Assembly: GCA_025774845.1 (NCBI GenBank)
Contig: JALGZP010000009.1
Span: 1 to 46,802 of the forward strand
Direction: 5' to 3'
Origin: a bacterium
Lineage (GTDB): Bacteria; Arandabacterota; Arandabacteria; Arandabacterales; Arandabacteraceae
DNA: 46,802 nucleotides
Both the position numbers and the translations under genes were made by a program. This document shows positions 26,279 through 36,080 of the stretch, in pieces. Below the pieces are notes generated by a model. The model saw nothing but the letters and a program-made list of their open reading frames with translations. It made no database searches and was not told the DNA's origin. The first letter of the stretch is position 1. Each line of letters opens with the position of its first letter.

Positions 26279-26980
26279 CTACTTGAAGCTCTCCTTGATC
26301 AACCCCCAGGTCGCTGACTCGTCATACTCAGATGAAAGTGTAGAGGCATCAGCCTCACCGGTGTCACTGCGCGGAGGCAGCTCAACACCGTAACCTTCGA
26401 GCATCTCGTGAACAGCCTCACGGATCTCCTCGCGGGATGCACCGGCTTCCCTCATCTCCATGACCGTGTCATGAACCGCCTGGCGCTGCTCCTCGTTGAG
26501 CAGTTCGCCGAGCTTGTGACGCGGGCCGCGGTGTCCCGGACCATGCTCGGGCAGCTCGATGCCATAACCTTCAAGTTTGGCTCGAACCGCCTCATGGATC
26601 TCTTCACGGGATGCACCTGCCTCCCTCATCTCCATGACCATGTCATGAACCTCTTGGCGCTGCTCCTCGTTGAGCAGTTCGCCAAGCTTGCCATGAGGAC
26701 CCGGATGTTCGGGGCCATGCCCAGGCAGCTCGATGCCATAACCTTCAAGCATCTCTCGAACCGCCTCGCGGACTTCCTCACGGGATGCACCTGCTTCCCT
26801 CATCTCCATGACCGTGTCATGGATCGCTTCGCGCTGCTCTTCGGTGAGTTCCTCCGCGAATCTGTGGAGCGGGCCCGGATGCCCGTGCCCGCCCGGGAGC
26901 GAGCCGGACCGCCCGGCGTAACCCAGCGCTGCACCTGCGATCACTACAACTACTGCGAGTATCAGACCGAATCTCTTCAT
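26279..26980 (-). CDS. Secreted protein of three 58-residue Spy-like repeats, ECF-sigma target
   Basis: The 233-residue product starts with a signal peptide or N-terminal anchor (about 1-22). Three tandem repeats follow, about residues 44-101, 101-158 and 159-202, each of the form E-L-x-x-EEQR...HD-x-VMEMREAGASREEI...LEGYGIELP, joined by His/Gly/Pro linkers (HGPEHPGPHG type). The EEQR helices recall Spy/CpxP-type periplasmic chaperone and metal-stress proteins, and the His-rich linkers could bind metal; both are inference. I preferred ATG 26980 (AGGAGAG and GGAGG upstream) over GTG 26992. A GGAATA-N17-GTCTAA promoter upstream equals that of the ECF sigma gene, so it is probably a direct target of that sigma factor. 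Confidence 0.85.
   Translation of the reverse strand: MKRFGLILAVVVVIAGAALGYAGRSGSLPGGHGHPGPLHRFAEELTEEQREAIHDTVMEMREAGASREEVREAVREMLEGYGIELPGHGPEHPGPHGKLGELLNEEQRQEVHDMVMEMREAGASREEIHEAVRAKLEGYGIELPEHGPGHRGPRHKLGELLNEEQRQAVHDTVMEMREAGASREEIREAVHEMLEGYGVELPPRSDTGEADASTLSSEYDESATWGLIKESFK
26375..26851 (-). repeat. Three 174-bp tandem coding repeats
   Basis: The same sequence block (for example CGGGATGCAC on the plus strand) recurs at 26433, 26607 and 26781, exactly 174 bp apart, which is 58 codons. The copies are nearly identical at DNA level over long stretches, including third positions, so the duplication is recent or kept alike by gene conversion. Confidence 0.9.
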
Positions 26981-27022
26981 CTCTCCTGTCACCTCCTTTC
27001 GGTCTTACGGGTTTCATAACGG

Positions 27023-27051
27023 TTAGACAAGGAATCGTCTGATCCTATTCC
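27023..27051 (-). promoter_or_regulatory. ECF-sigma promoter of the triple-repeat gene
   Basis: On the minus strand GGAATA (27051-27046) is followed by 17 nt and GTCTAA (27028-27023). It is identical in both boxes and in spacing to the promoter at 28570-28542. The start of transcription would be near 27015, about 35 nt before the ATG. Confidence 0.72.
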
Positions 27052-27067
27052 CGGATTCTGAAAGAAA

Positions 27068-27085
27068 CCGGCGTTGTGACGCCGG
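27068..27085 (-). terminator. Intrinsic terminator of the sigma/anti-sigma/Spy operon
   Basis: On the minus strand CCGGCGT and ACGCCGG form a perfect 7-bp stem with a 4-nt loop, followed by TTTCTTTC. It lies 43 nt after the Spy-like stop codon and upstream of the repeat-gene promoter. Confidence 0.7.
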
Positions 27086-27128
27086 AGGTCTGACATTGAA
27101 CGGAAATTCGGCGAAAGAATCTGTGGGA

Positions 27129-27521
27129 CTACTTCCGTGGCCTGTGAGGCTTCCCGTGGTCCCGCATCCTGCGGAGGTGGTCGTGTCTCTCGTCAAGACG
27201 TGCCTTCTGTTCATCTGTAAGGATGGGATCGAGGTCTCTCATCAGCGAGTCCATCACCACGGAGATCTCGGAGCGGTACTCGGAGCTTATATCGGAAAAG
27301 CGGTCCGAATGGTCGGAGAGGATCCTGCGCACAGCGTCGACCTGGTCGGGCTCGGGATCGATCAGCATCTCAACTGCGAACGCGAACCCGTCGGGATGCC
27401 TTGCGGGAAAGGGCGGTCTCAGTTGCCGGTGCAGCACGGGACCGGCCAGGAAGAGTCCGATTAAGATGCCTATCGCCAGCGTTGCAACAACGATGAGCGT
27501 CGTCTGCGATCGCGTGCTCAT
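27129..27521 (-). CDS. Spy/CpxP-like periplasmic heavy-metal sensor-type protein
   Basis: The 130-residue protein has an N-terminal membrane segment (about 9-28) and then a helical domain of the Spy/CpxP/CnrX type. It is rich in Arg/Asp/Glu, with helices such as DQVDAVRRILSDHSDRFSDI and a late LTDEQKARLDERHDHLR segment close to the LTxxQ-type motif of the family. It ends in a His/Lys/Arg-rich tail. Family members sense periplasmic metal or misfolding stress. Its start overlaps the anti-sigma stop by four bases (ATGA), so translation is coupled. In this operon it may modulate the sigma/anti-sigma pair, as CnrX does for CnrYH; that is inference. Confidence 0.8.
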   Translation of the reverse strand: MSTRSQTTLIVVATLAIGILIGLFLAGPVLHRQLRPPFPARHPDGFAFAVEMLIDPEPDQVDAVRRILSDHSDRFSDISSEYRSEISVVMDSLMRDLDPILTDEQKARLDERHDHLRRMRDHGKPHRPRK

Positions 27522-27949
27522 GATAATGCCTCCAGTACCGATTCAAACGGCGTTTCGATCACTTCTTCGATTGTTATCTCGGGTACACCCAGTGCGGCTG
27601 TTGCGGAAACGGTGTCACTGGTGACGATGTTGAAGATCGCCAGAGCGATTACGGCGAGAGCCCCGGCGAAGGCTACCCGGCGAAATACATATGACAACGA
27701 TTCAAGAAACGTCTCCGCTCCCCGGCCCTCGCTTTCCGCCGTAAGCCGGTTGATCACGCGCTCGGCAAAGAACGGCTTGAACGACTGCGCGGCACCTGCC
27801 GACAACGACTCGCGCATTGCAAGGACACGGTCTTTCTCTTCGCGGAGCACATCCGACTGAGCCAGGGCCTCATCAAGCCGGCGCTGGTCGGTGGGACTGA
27901 GCTCCCCGTCAAGTGATCGGTAGAGCAGGTTCAACATCTGTTCATTCAT
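27518..27949 (-). CDS. Probable membrane anti-sigma factor
   Basis: The 143-residue protein has a cytoplasmic N-terminal helical part (LDGELSPTDQRRLDEALAQSD, the usual anti-sigma opening), one membrane segment at about 91-109, and a short outer tail. There is no HxxxCxxC zinc motif, so it is a non-zinc anti-sigma domain. It starts two bases after the ECF sigma stop codon and overlaps the Spy-like gene by four bases. That order is the standard arrangement of sigma, anti-sigma and sensor. It would hold the sigma factor at the membrane until an envelope signal frees it. Confidence 0.82.
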   Translation of the reverse strand: MNEQMLNLLYRSLDGELSPTDQRRLDEALAQSDVLREEKDRVLAMRESLSAGAAQSFKPFFAERVINRLTAESEGRGAETFLESLSYVFRRVAFAGALAVIALAIFNIVTSDTVSATAALGVPEITIEEVIETPFESVLEALS

Positions 27950-27951
27950 CG

Positions 27952-28509
27952 TTAGCCCCCATAAACATGCGGCAGTGCCTCTCTGAGTCTCTTCTGAGCC
28001 CGCGAGAGACGGGACAGCACCGTACCCAGGGGTATCCCGAGTATATCAGCCGTCTCCGCGGTTGAGTATCCATCAATCAATCTCAGGACAACCACAGACC
28101 GGAAATCATCATCCAGTTCCTGGACGGCACGCTGCACGATCTCGGGATCTACACCCCCCTCGGTGCGTGTCCTGGGATCGGCTATGTCATGAAACTCGTC
28201 GACGGGTTTCTGCGAGAACATCAACCGTTTTCGCTTTCGGCGTTTGATCTCGTTCAGCGACAGGTTTATGGCAATCCTTGTCAGGTAGGTCTTGACGCTC
28301 GAGTCTCCCCTGAAGTTCTTCAGGGCTCTGTAAAAGCGGATGAACGTCTCCTGCCCGACGTCTTCAGCCTCTGCGCAGTTTCCGAGCATACCGATCACCG
28401 TTGCAGCCACAACAGGCTCATAACGCCTGACGAGCTCCTTAAAAGCACGGTTGTCACCTTCCCGGGCGTCCCTAATCAGATCTTCATCTATCAAGTGTTC
28501 TCTTTCCAC
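27952..28509 (-). CDS. ECF RNA polymerase sigma factor (sigma-70 family, RpoE-like)
   Basis: The 185-residue protein has region 2 (about 10-80: FKELVRRYEPVV, AEDVGQETFIRFYRAL with the DxxQE core) and region 4 (about 120-180: DDFRSVVVLRLIDGYSTAETADILGIPLGTVLSRLSRA, the -35 reading helix). It lacks regions 1 and 3, as ECF factors do. Start is GTG 28509, eight nt after GAGGG. Upstream lies GGAATA-N17-GTCTAA, the same pattern as before the triple-repeat gene, so it is probably autoregulated. The signal is likely envelope or metal stress, judged from the Spy-like partner. Confidence 0.93.
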   Translation of the reverse strand: MEREHLIDEDLIRDAREGDNRAFKELVRRYEPVVAATVIGMLGNCAEAEDVGQETFIRFYRALKNFRGDSSVKTYLTRIAINLSLNEIKRRKRKRLMFSQKPVDEFHDIADPRTRTEGGVDPEIVQRAVQELDDDFRSVVVLRLIDGYSTAETADILGIPLGTVLSRLSRAQKRLREALPHVYGG

Positions 28510-28541
28510 TCAAAGGACCCTCACCCTACCCTTCTACTCCA

Positions 28542-28570
28542 TTAGACACACGCGCATCAAGGTATATTCC
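28542..28570 (-). promoter_or_regulatory. Autoregulatory ECF promoter of the sigma gene
   Basis: On the minus strand GGAATA (28570-28565), 17 nt and GTCTAA (28547-28542). It is the exact twin of the 27051-27023 promoter, 33 nt before the GTG start. GGAA-type -35 and GTC-type -10 boxes are typical of ECF sigma factors. Confidence 0.72.
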
Positions 28571-28634
28571 AGGAAGGGGTGAATTGGGCGTGCTTATGGC
28601 CCGGGCGGCGGCTCCTGGACCTCTTTTGACCTTG

Positions 28635-28659
28635 AATTAAGTATGGTGTCACCTTAATT
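28635..28659. promoter_or_regulatory. 7-bp dyad before the fused sigma-54 regulator
   Basis: AATTAAG (28635-28641) and CTTAATT (28653-28659) are perfect inverted repeats 11 nt apart, seven nt before the ATG. A second small palindrome, GGTG-T-CACC, sits between the arms. Its place suggests an operator for the regulator gene. The TTGACC at 28626-28631 could be a -35 box, but no good -10 follows. Confidence 0.4.
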
Positions 28660-28666
28660 TTGAGCC

Positions 28667-30436
28667 ATGACACGACTCCTGTTCCTCTGTTCGAAGAATG
28701 CAAGCCGGAGCCAGATGGCTGAGGGTTTTGCGCGGGCCAGAAACGAGCCGGACATTGAAATCGCAAGTGCGGGTACCCTGGCAACGAACGTTCACCCGCT
28801 GGCGATCCAGGCTATGGCTGAAATCGGGATCGATATCGCCCATCAGACATCGAAATCGCTGGATGGTCTTGAATCGGTTGATTTCGATGTTGTGATTTCA
28901 CTGTGCGATCAGGCCGCCCGGAACTGTCCCGTCCTTCCCGGAAATCCCGAGGTAGTCAACTGGGATCTTCCCGACCCTGCCGAAGGGGCCGAAGCCATAA
29001 GACCGGGCAACGTGCCGGAGGATGGGGATGAAGCCGCGCTCAACGTTTTCAGGGCGGCGCGTGATGAGATCCACCGGTTAGTCGATGACCTGTTTGAGCG
29101 AGGTTATCTTGCCGCGCTCGCCGAGGCGAAGAGTATTGCTGGTCTTGTCCTCAGCAACATCTCCGACGGCATCATCGCGCACGACATGGACCGGCGGGTA
29201 TTCTACTTCAACAAGGCGGCGGAGGAGATCACGGGATACGACCGAGCGGAAGTGATAAATCGTGACTGTCATGAGGCGTTTCCCGGAAGGTTCTGCGGGG
29301 GAAAGTGTCATTTCTGCGAGGATGCCCCGCCCGTGTCCGATTTCCTGAGACAGGAGCTCGATATCACTACCAAGACCGGCGAGGAGCGGTTCGTCGAAAT
29401 GTCGATCAGGGCAATGGTCGGTGGTACGGGCGAGAAGATAGGCGTGCTCGTCTCCTTCAGGGACCTTACGCGGGAACGTCGTCTTGCCCGGCGATTGGGT
29501 GAGGTGGATAGTTTTGCGGGTATTGTGGGTAAGGACACAAAGATGCTTGAGGTTTTCGATCTGATCCGGGATCTGGCGGATTCGAATGCACCGGTCCTGG
29601 TCCAGGGTGAAAGCGGCACGGGCAAGGAACTGGTCGCAGCCGCGATTCATAATGAAGGGCAGCGCGCCAACAGGCTCTTTGTACCCGTAAATTGCGGCGC
29701 CCTTCCCGAATCTCTGCTTGAGAGTGAGCTCTTCGGCCACGTTAAGGGTGCGTTCACAGGGGCGATCCGCGATAAGAAAGGCCGGTTTGAGCTGGCCGAC
29801 GGCGGGACGATCTTCCTGGATGAGATCGGGGACATCCCGCCCGCCACCCAGGTGAGGCTTCTGAGGGTGTTGCAGGACGGCACTTTTGAACGGGTCGGAA
29901 GTGAGAGGACGATCAAGGTCGATGTCCGCCTGATAAGTGCGACGAACAAGAATCTGACAGAAGAGATTGCTGCCGGCAGATTCAGGGAGGATCTCTTTTA
30001 CAGACTGAGTGTCGTTCCTGTTGTCCTGCCGCCGCTTCGTGACCGGCGAAATGACATCCCGCTGCTTGTAGACCATGTCCTGAGACGTGAAATTGAAAGA
30101 ATGAACCGTGAGGAAATCACGATCTCACCGGAAGTTATGGGTATTCTCTTGTCCCACGATTGGCCCGGCAATGTGCGGGAGCTTCAAAACTGGATCCAGT
30201 TTGCGCTGGTCAAGTGTAAGGGTGAGGTGATCAAGGCGGAGCACCTGCCCCCCCGGATCGGTTCACCACCGGGTCCCACCAGGAGAGCAAGACGACCACG
30301 GAGCCGGAAGCTCAATGCGATCTCGGTACGTAGTGCGCTTGCCGAGACCGGAGGCAACAAGGTCGAGGCGGCCCGGCGACTGGGTGTATCGCGAGCGACC
30401 CTCTACCGGTTCCTGGACGAGATCGGCGATCTCTAA
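28667..30436 (+). CDS. ArsC/LMW-phosphatase-PAS-sigma-54 activator fusion
   Basis: This 589-residue regulator has four parts. Residues 1-145 are an arsenate-reductase/low-molecular-weight tyrosine-phosphatase domain with an intact C8-x5-R14-S loop, a later cysteine pair Cys80 and Cys87 (LCDQAARNCP) and Asp103 in DPAEG, the thioredoxin-linked ArsC set. Residues 150-275 are a PAS domain with a Cys cluster C201-x8-C210-x3-C214-x2-C217. Residues 283-530 are a sigma-54 AAA+ domain: Walker A GESGTGKE (314-321), GAFTGA (361-366) and Walker B FLDEIGD. Residues 545-589 are a Fis-type helix-turn-helix. It should activate RpoN promoters in response to a thiol-reactive signal. The next genes have two matching sigma-54 promoters with shared dyads. 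The ATG has only a weak ribosome site. Confidence 0.9.
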   Translation: MTRLLFLCSKNASRSQMAEGFARARNEPDIEIASAGTLATNVHPLAIQAMAEIGIDIAHQTSKSLDGLESVDFDVVISLCDQAARNCPVLPGNPEVVNWDLPDPAEGAEAIRPGNVPEDGDEAALNVFRAARDEIHRLVDDLFERGYLAALAEAKSIAGLVLSNISDGIIAHDMDRRVFYFNKAAEEITGYDRAEVINRDCHEAFPGRFCGGKCHFCEDAPPVSDFLRQELDITTKTGEERFVEMSIRAMVGGTGEKIGVLVSFRDLTRERRLARRLGEVDSFAGIVGKDTKMLEVFDLIRDLADSNAPVLVQGESGTGKELVAAAIHNEGQRANRLFVPVNCGALPESLLESELFGHVKGAFTGAIRDKKGRFELADGGTIFLDEIGDIPPATQVRLLRVLQDGTFERVGSERTIKVDVRLISATNKNLTEEIAAGRFREDLFYRLSVVPVVLPPLRDRRNDIPLLVDHVLRREIERMNREEITISPEVMGILLSHDWPGNVRELQNWIQFALVKCKGEVIKAEHLPPRIGSPPGPTRRARRPRSRKLNAISVRSALAETGGNKVEAARRLGVSRATLYRFLDEIGDL

Positions 30437-30439
30437 GAC

Positions 30440-30502
30440 TGTCCCACGGACCCACTGTCTCAAAGTGTATCATTGTCTATTCCAACTCGTCCAAATGAGA
30501 CA
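30440..30502. promoter_or_regulatory. Candidate enhancer (activator sites) for the 30589 sigma-54 promoter
   Basis: TGTCTCA (30456-30462) and TGAGACA (30496-30502) are exact inverted half-sites with centres 40 bp apart. A variant TGTCCCA lies at 30440-30446. The right half-site ends 88 nt before the promoter GG. The same half-sites occur before hcp with nearly the same offset. A separate ACTTGT-N6-ACAAGT palindrome (30542-30559) lies between enhancer and promoter and could be a CRP/FNR-type site. Confidence 0.65.
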
Positions 30503-30588
30503 GATTGGGCCTTCCCCCCGGTCCGAACATTCTGTGTAATCACTTGTGGTATAACAAGTTAGTCCGTGAATGTCAGACAACACCAAGA

Positions 30589-30605
30589 TTGGCACGAATC
30601 CGGCA
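30589..30605 (+). promoter_or_regulatory. Sigma-54 promoter of the oxidative-stress operon
   Basis: TTGGCACGAATCCGGCA has all eight bases of the -24 box and the -12 GC. GG (30591-30592) and GC (30603-30604) have first bases 12 nt apart. Start of transcription is predicted near 30616, 35 nt before the first gene. It shares TGGCACGNATCC-N-GC with the hcp promoter. Confidence 0.75.
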
Positions 30606-30650
30606 AAGTAATCTGGTGACAGTTTACAGATTAAGGGAATCGGTGACAGG

Positions 30651-30854
30651 ATGAATCAAGGGCGTAATGAGTACATCAAACAAGCTTTGGAGTTGGCACG
30701 CACGCTGACCATCCTGGCAGATGAGGGTGAGGCCATATGCCAGGATGACGGCTGCATAGTCCTCTACAGTGTGATCAGGGATTGTGCCTACAAGATTCGC
30801 ACTGAGGCGGAGAGGGAACGGGATGCGCACAAGGCGAAGGGCGCGTGGGCGTGA
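30651..30854 (+). CDS. Small conserved-type acidic/Cys protein
   Basis: This 67-residue protein is the first gene after the sigma-54 promoter. It is helical and charged, has no signal peptide, and contains three cysteines in EAICQDDGCIVLYSVIRDCAYK, spaced C-x4-C-x10-C (Cys30, Cys35, Cys46 by my count). I do not recognise a named family, although similar short proteins with a DC-x-x-x-I-R pattern occur in anaerobes as far as I recall. The Cys could bind metal or act in thiol exchange. ATG 30651 has a weak GACAGG-type ribosome site. Its place at the head of a stress operon supports it being a real gene. Confidence 0.65.
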   Translation: MNQGRNEYIKQALELARTLTILADEGEAICQDDGCIVLYSVIRDCAYKIRTEAERERDAHKAKGAWA

Positions 30855-31494
30855 ATGGATTAAGGAGGTACGGGCATCTTGGCGTGGCACACAGGGCCTC
30901 ATCACAATTGAATTGCGGGGGAAAAGAGGAAAGGACGGGTGAGATGAGTTCGAAGAGAATCGTAGTTGCACTATTGATGGGCGTCATCATCAGTATGTTC
31001 GTGGTGACAACTGTGACGGCGGGACCCGGTTGCTCGAAGAAGTGCGCCAGCACCTGCGGCGCCGGGAAGAAGGCGAAGGCTCCGGAGACAGAGGTTATAA
31101 AGGTTCAGACGACCTGCCCGGTAATGGGAAATCCAATCAATAAGAGTCTCTACACGGATGTTGACGGCAAGCGTGTATATGTATGCTGCCAGGGCTGTAT
31201 TGCAGCCATAAAGGCAGATCCCGATAAATACCTGGCAAAGATCGCAGCCAAGGGCGAGACGGTTGCCGAAACGCCGCCAATGCTCTGTGGAAAATGCGGC
31301 CAGCTCAAGGGAACCGAGGAATGCTGCATGAAGGATGCGGTCACGTGCAAGTCCTGCGGCATGGCGAAGGGATCGCCCGGATGCTGTAACATGCCCGAAG
31401 TAGGCAAGGATGAAGCAGGCAAGGACGTCGAGTTATGCACCAAGTGCGGCGAGATCAAGGGAAGCGATGACTGTTGTGGTAAGGAAATGCTCCA

Positions 31495-33833
<2,339 letters not shown>

Positions 33834-33837
<4 letters not shown>

Positions 33838-35036
33838 ATACATCGCTTCGAGACGGCATCGACTGGGTTGGCTATGTCGACTGGACGATCAGGGACTTTC
33901 ACGGATACCGCACAGAGCGGGGTTCGACCTACAATGCCTATCTCGTCCGCGATGACAAAACAGCACTGATTGATACGGTCAAACGTCCCTATGCTGATAC
34001 ACTGGTGGCGAATGTCTCGGCTCTTACCGATATATCAAAGATCGATTATGTGGTCTGCAATCATGCGGAGCCTGATCACTCGAGCAGCCTTCCGGTCATA
34101 CTGAAAGCATGCCCGAATGCCCAGCTGGTGTGTGATGCCAAGTGCAAGGACACACTGAGCAAGCATTACGACACGGACGGCTGGAATTGGAAAGTCGTGA
34201 CCAGTGGTGACACTATCTCCCTGGGTAAGCGTACGCTTACATTTGTGGAGACTCCGATGGTTCACTGGCCGGAGTCGATGTTTACGTACGTACCGGAAGA
34301 GAAGCTCCTCTTCTCCATGGATGCGTTCGGTCAGCACTATGCATCAGCGCACAGGTTTGATGATGATGAGCCGCTTGATGTGGTGATGGCCGAGGCCAAG
34401 ATCTACTACGCCAACATAGTCATGCTCTACGGGAAGCCGATCTCGCAGGTTCTGGACAAGGCCGCGGGGCTCGATATTGAAATCATCGCGCCAAGCCACG
34501 GTGTGATCTGGAGAAAGAACCTGGAAACAATAATCTCCGCCTATAGGCGCTGGATTGTGTGCAAGCCGGCCGCGAAGGTCCTCGTTGTCTATGACACAAT
34601 GTGGAAAAGTACCGAGAAGATGGCGCTCGCAATATTGGAGGGGGCAAGTGAATGTGGTGTGGATGTGAGGTTGATCAATATACGTACGAGCGGGACAACG
34701 GTGCTTGCCGCCGAGATTCTCGATGCCGCAGCAATTGCGTTTGGGTCCCCGACACTCAACATGACACTCATGCCGCAGATGGCGGCAGGCCTTACGTATC
34801 TTAAGGGACTTAAGCCCGTGGGTAAGGCGGGTTTTGCGTTTGGTTCTTACGGGTGGGCCAAGGGCGGAGCCAGGGATGTCGAGACCTACCTTAAGGACAT
34901 GAAGTTTGAAATACTGCGTGAACCACTTCAAGCGCAGTTCGTTCCAGGTGAGGAGATACTTGATGAGTGCCGTGCTGCCGGCAAGATGCTTGCCGAGAAG
35001 GCGCTCGCGGTCACCTGTGAAAAAGAGGGACAGTAA
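33834..35036 (+). CDS. Flavodiiron protein (A-type flavoprotein)
   Basis: The 400-residue protein has the metallo-beta-lactamase-like diiron domain with H77-x-E79-x-D81-H82 ([10 protein letters not shown]) and a later VHWPESMF histidine. It then has a C-terminal flavodoxin domain (from about 253: [17 protein letters not shown]) binding FMN. These enzymes reduce O2 to water or NO to N2O in the cytoplasm of anaerobes, with electrons from rubredoxin. It lacks its own rubredoxin domain; the flavin reductase-rubredoxin fusion at 36081 is a likely electron donor. Its ATG overlaps the previous stop. Confidence 0.95.
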
Positions 35037-35052
35037 CTGAGGAGGAAGCAGG

Positions 35053-35625
35053 GTGAATCTTAAAGGAAGCCAGACTGAAAAGAACCTGCTCACTGCATTT
35101 GCCGGTGAGTCACAGGCACGAAACCGTTATACCTACTTCGCAAGCAAAGCCAAAAAAGACGGCTATGTGCAGATGTCAGCCATATTCGAGGAGACGGCCG
35201 GTCAGGAGAAGGAGCATGCCGAGCGTCTATTTAAATTCCTTGAAGGTGGAGCCGTTGAGATAACCGGTTCCTTCCCGGCCGGCGTTATCGGTCCGACGGC
35301 CGATAACCTCAGGGCCGCGGCAGCCGGCGAAAACTACGAGTGGACCGATATGTATCCAGGCTTTGCCAGGGTGGCGAAGGAGGAAGGCTTTGACGACATA
35401 GCGGATGCTTTCAGGAGCATCGCCGTGGCGGAGAAGTATCATGAGAAGCGTTACCTGGCACTGGCCGCCAATATCGACGCGGGACGCGTCTTCAAGCGCT
35501 CCGACAAGGTGGTGTGGAGATGCCGCAACTGTGGTTATCTCCATGAGGGGACGGAAGCTCCCGAGGAGTGCCCGGCATGCGCACACCCGCAGGCCCATTA
35601 CGAGCTGCTGTGCGAGAACTACTAA
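35053..35625 (+). CDS. Rubrerythrin
   Basis: The 190-residue protein starts at GTG 35053 behind GAGGAGGAAG. It has a four-helix ferritin-like diiron domain ([29 protein letters not shown] and [15 protein letters not shown], carrying the Glu/His ligands) and a C-terminal rubredoxin-type site [10 protein letters not shown]...CPACAHPQ. Rubrerythrin reduces hydrogen peroxide to water in anaerobes. It sits 16 nt after the flavodiiron gene and 15 nt before desulfoferrodoxin, clearly one operon. The length is that of a standard rubrerythrin. Confidence 0.96.
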   Translation: MNLKGSQTEKNLLTAFAGESQARNRYTYFASKAKKDGYVQMSAIFEETAGQEKEHAERLFKFLEGGAVEITGSFPAGVIGPTADNLRAAAAGENYEWTDMYPGFARVAKEEGFDDIADAFRSIAVAEKYHEKRYLALAANIDAGRVFKRSDKVVWRCRNCGYLHEGTEAPEECPACAHPQAHYELLCENY

Positions 35626-35640
35626 GGAGGAGGGTTACAA

Positions 35641-36015
35641 ATGGCTGAGAGACTGCAAGTTTACAAGTGTGAATTGTGCGGCAACATAGTTGAAGTACTC
35701 CATGCAGGCCAGGGCGAGCTTGTGTGTTGCGGGGAGCCCATGAAGTTGCAGGCTGAAAACACGGTCGACGCGGCAAAGGAAAAGCACGTGCCCGTGATCG
35801 AGAAGACAGCATCTGGTATCAAGGTCAAGGTCGGCAGCGTGGCCCACCCGATGGAGGAGAAGCACTACATTGAGTGGGTGCAGATAATCGCCGGCGGCCG
35901 TGCGTACAGGATCTTCCTGGAACCCGGCGGTGCCCCTGAAGGTACCTTTGATGCCGATATGGGTGATGTTACGGCCAGAGAATACTGTAACCTTCACGGC
36001 CACTGGAAGGCGTAG
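35641..36015 (+). CDS. Desulfoferrodoxin (two-iron superoxide reductase)
   Basis: This 124-residue protein has a complete N-terminal FeS4 site (Cys10, Cys13, Cys29, Cys30) and the catalytic Fe(His)4Cys site: His49 in EKHVPVIE, His69, His75, Cys116 and His119. Lys48 of the EKHVP motif helps superoxide reduction in known enzymes. It converts superoxide to peroxide, which rubrerythrin next door would remove. ATG 35641 follows AAGGAGGAGG. It is the 2Fe type; it lies in the predicted sigma-54 operon. Confidence 0.96.
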   Translation: MAERLQVYKCELCGNIVEVLHAGQGELVCCGEPMKLQAENTVDAAKEKHVPVIEKTASGIKVKVGSVAHPMEEKHYIEWVQIIAGGRAYRIFLEPGGAPEGTFDADMGDVTAREYCNLHGHWKA

Positions 36016-36080
36016 AACTTCTCAACCGGGCACTGACTAGTGGAGAACGGGATCTGTATCCCGGGGAGGTAGGTGGCAAA

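Noticed and set aside
26375-26851. CRISPR-like array
   Set aside because: The 174-bp units are coding, adjacent without unique spacers, and in frame.
26408-27019. 203-residue plus-strand open frame with repeats
   Set aside because: It is the antisense shadow of the 174-bp repeats of the minus-strand gene; no ribosome site or family likeness.
28667-29100. An arsenic-resistance operon
   Set aside because: No ArsR, ArsB/Acr3 or separate ArsC gene is present; the ArsC-type domain is part of the regulator only.
29078-30076. 332-residue minus-strand open frame
   Set aside because: Antisense of the conserved AAA+ regulator, with low-likelihood protein composition.
30542-30559. ACTTGT-N6-ACAAGT palindrome as an HcpR/FNR-type site
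   Set aside because: The outer TTGT/ACAA matches but the inner bases do not, and no CRP/FNR regulator is in the window; noted only as possible.
30690-30708. A TTGGCACG sequence inside the small gene at 30651, looking like another sigma-54 promoter
   Set aside because: The required GC twelve bases after GG is absent (GA instead), and it lies inside a coding frame.
34344-35093. 249-residue minus-strand open frame
   Set aside because: Antisense of the flavodiiron gene, no recognisable domain.
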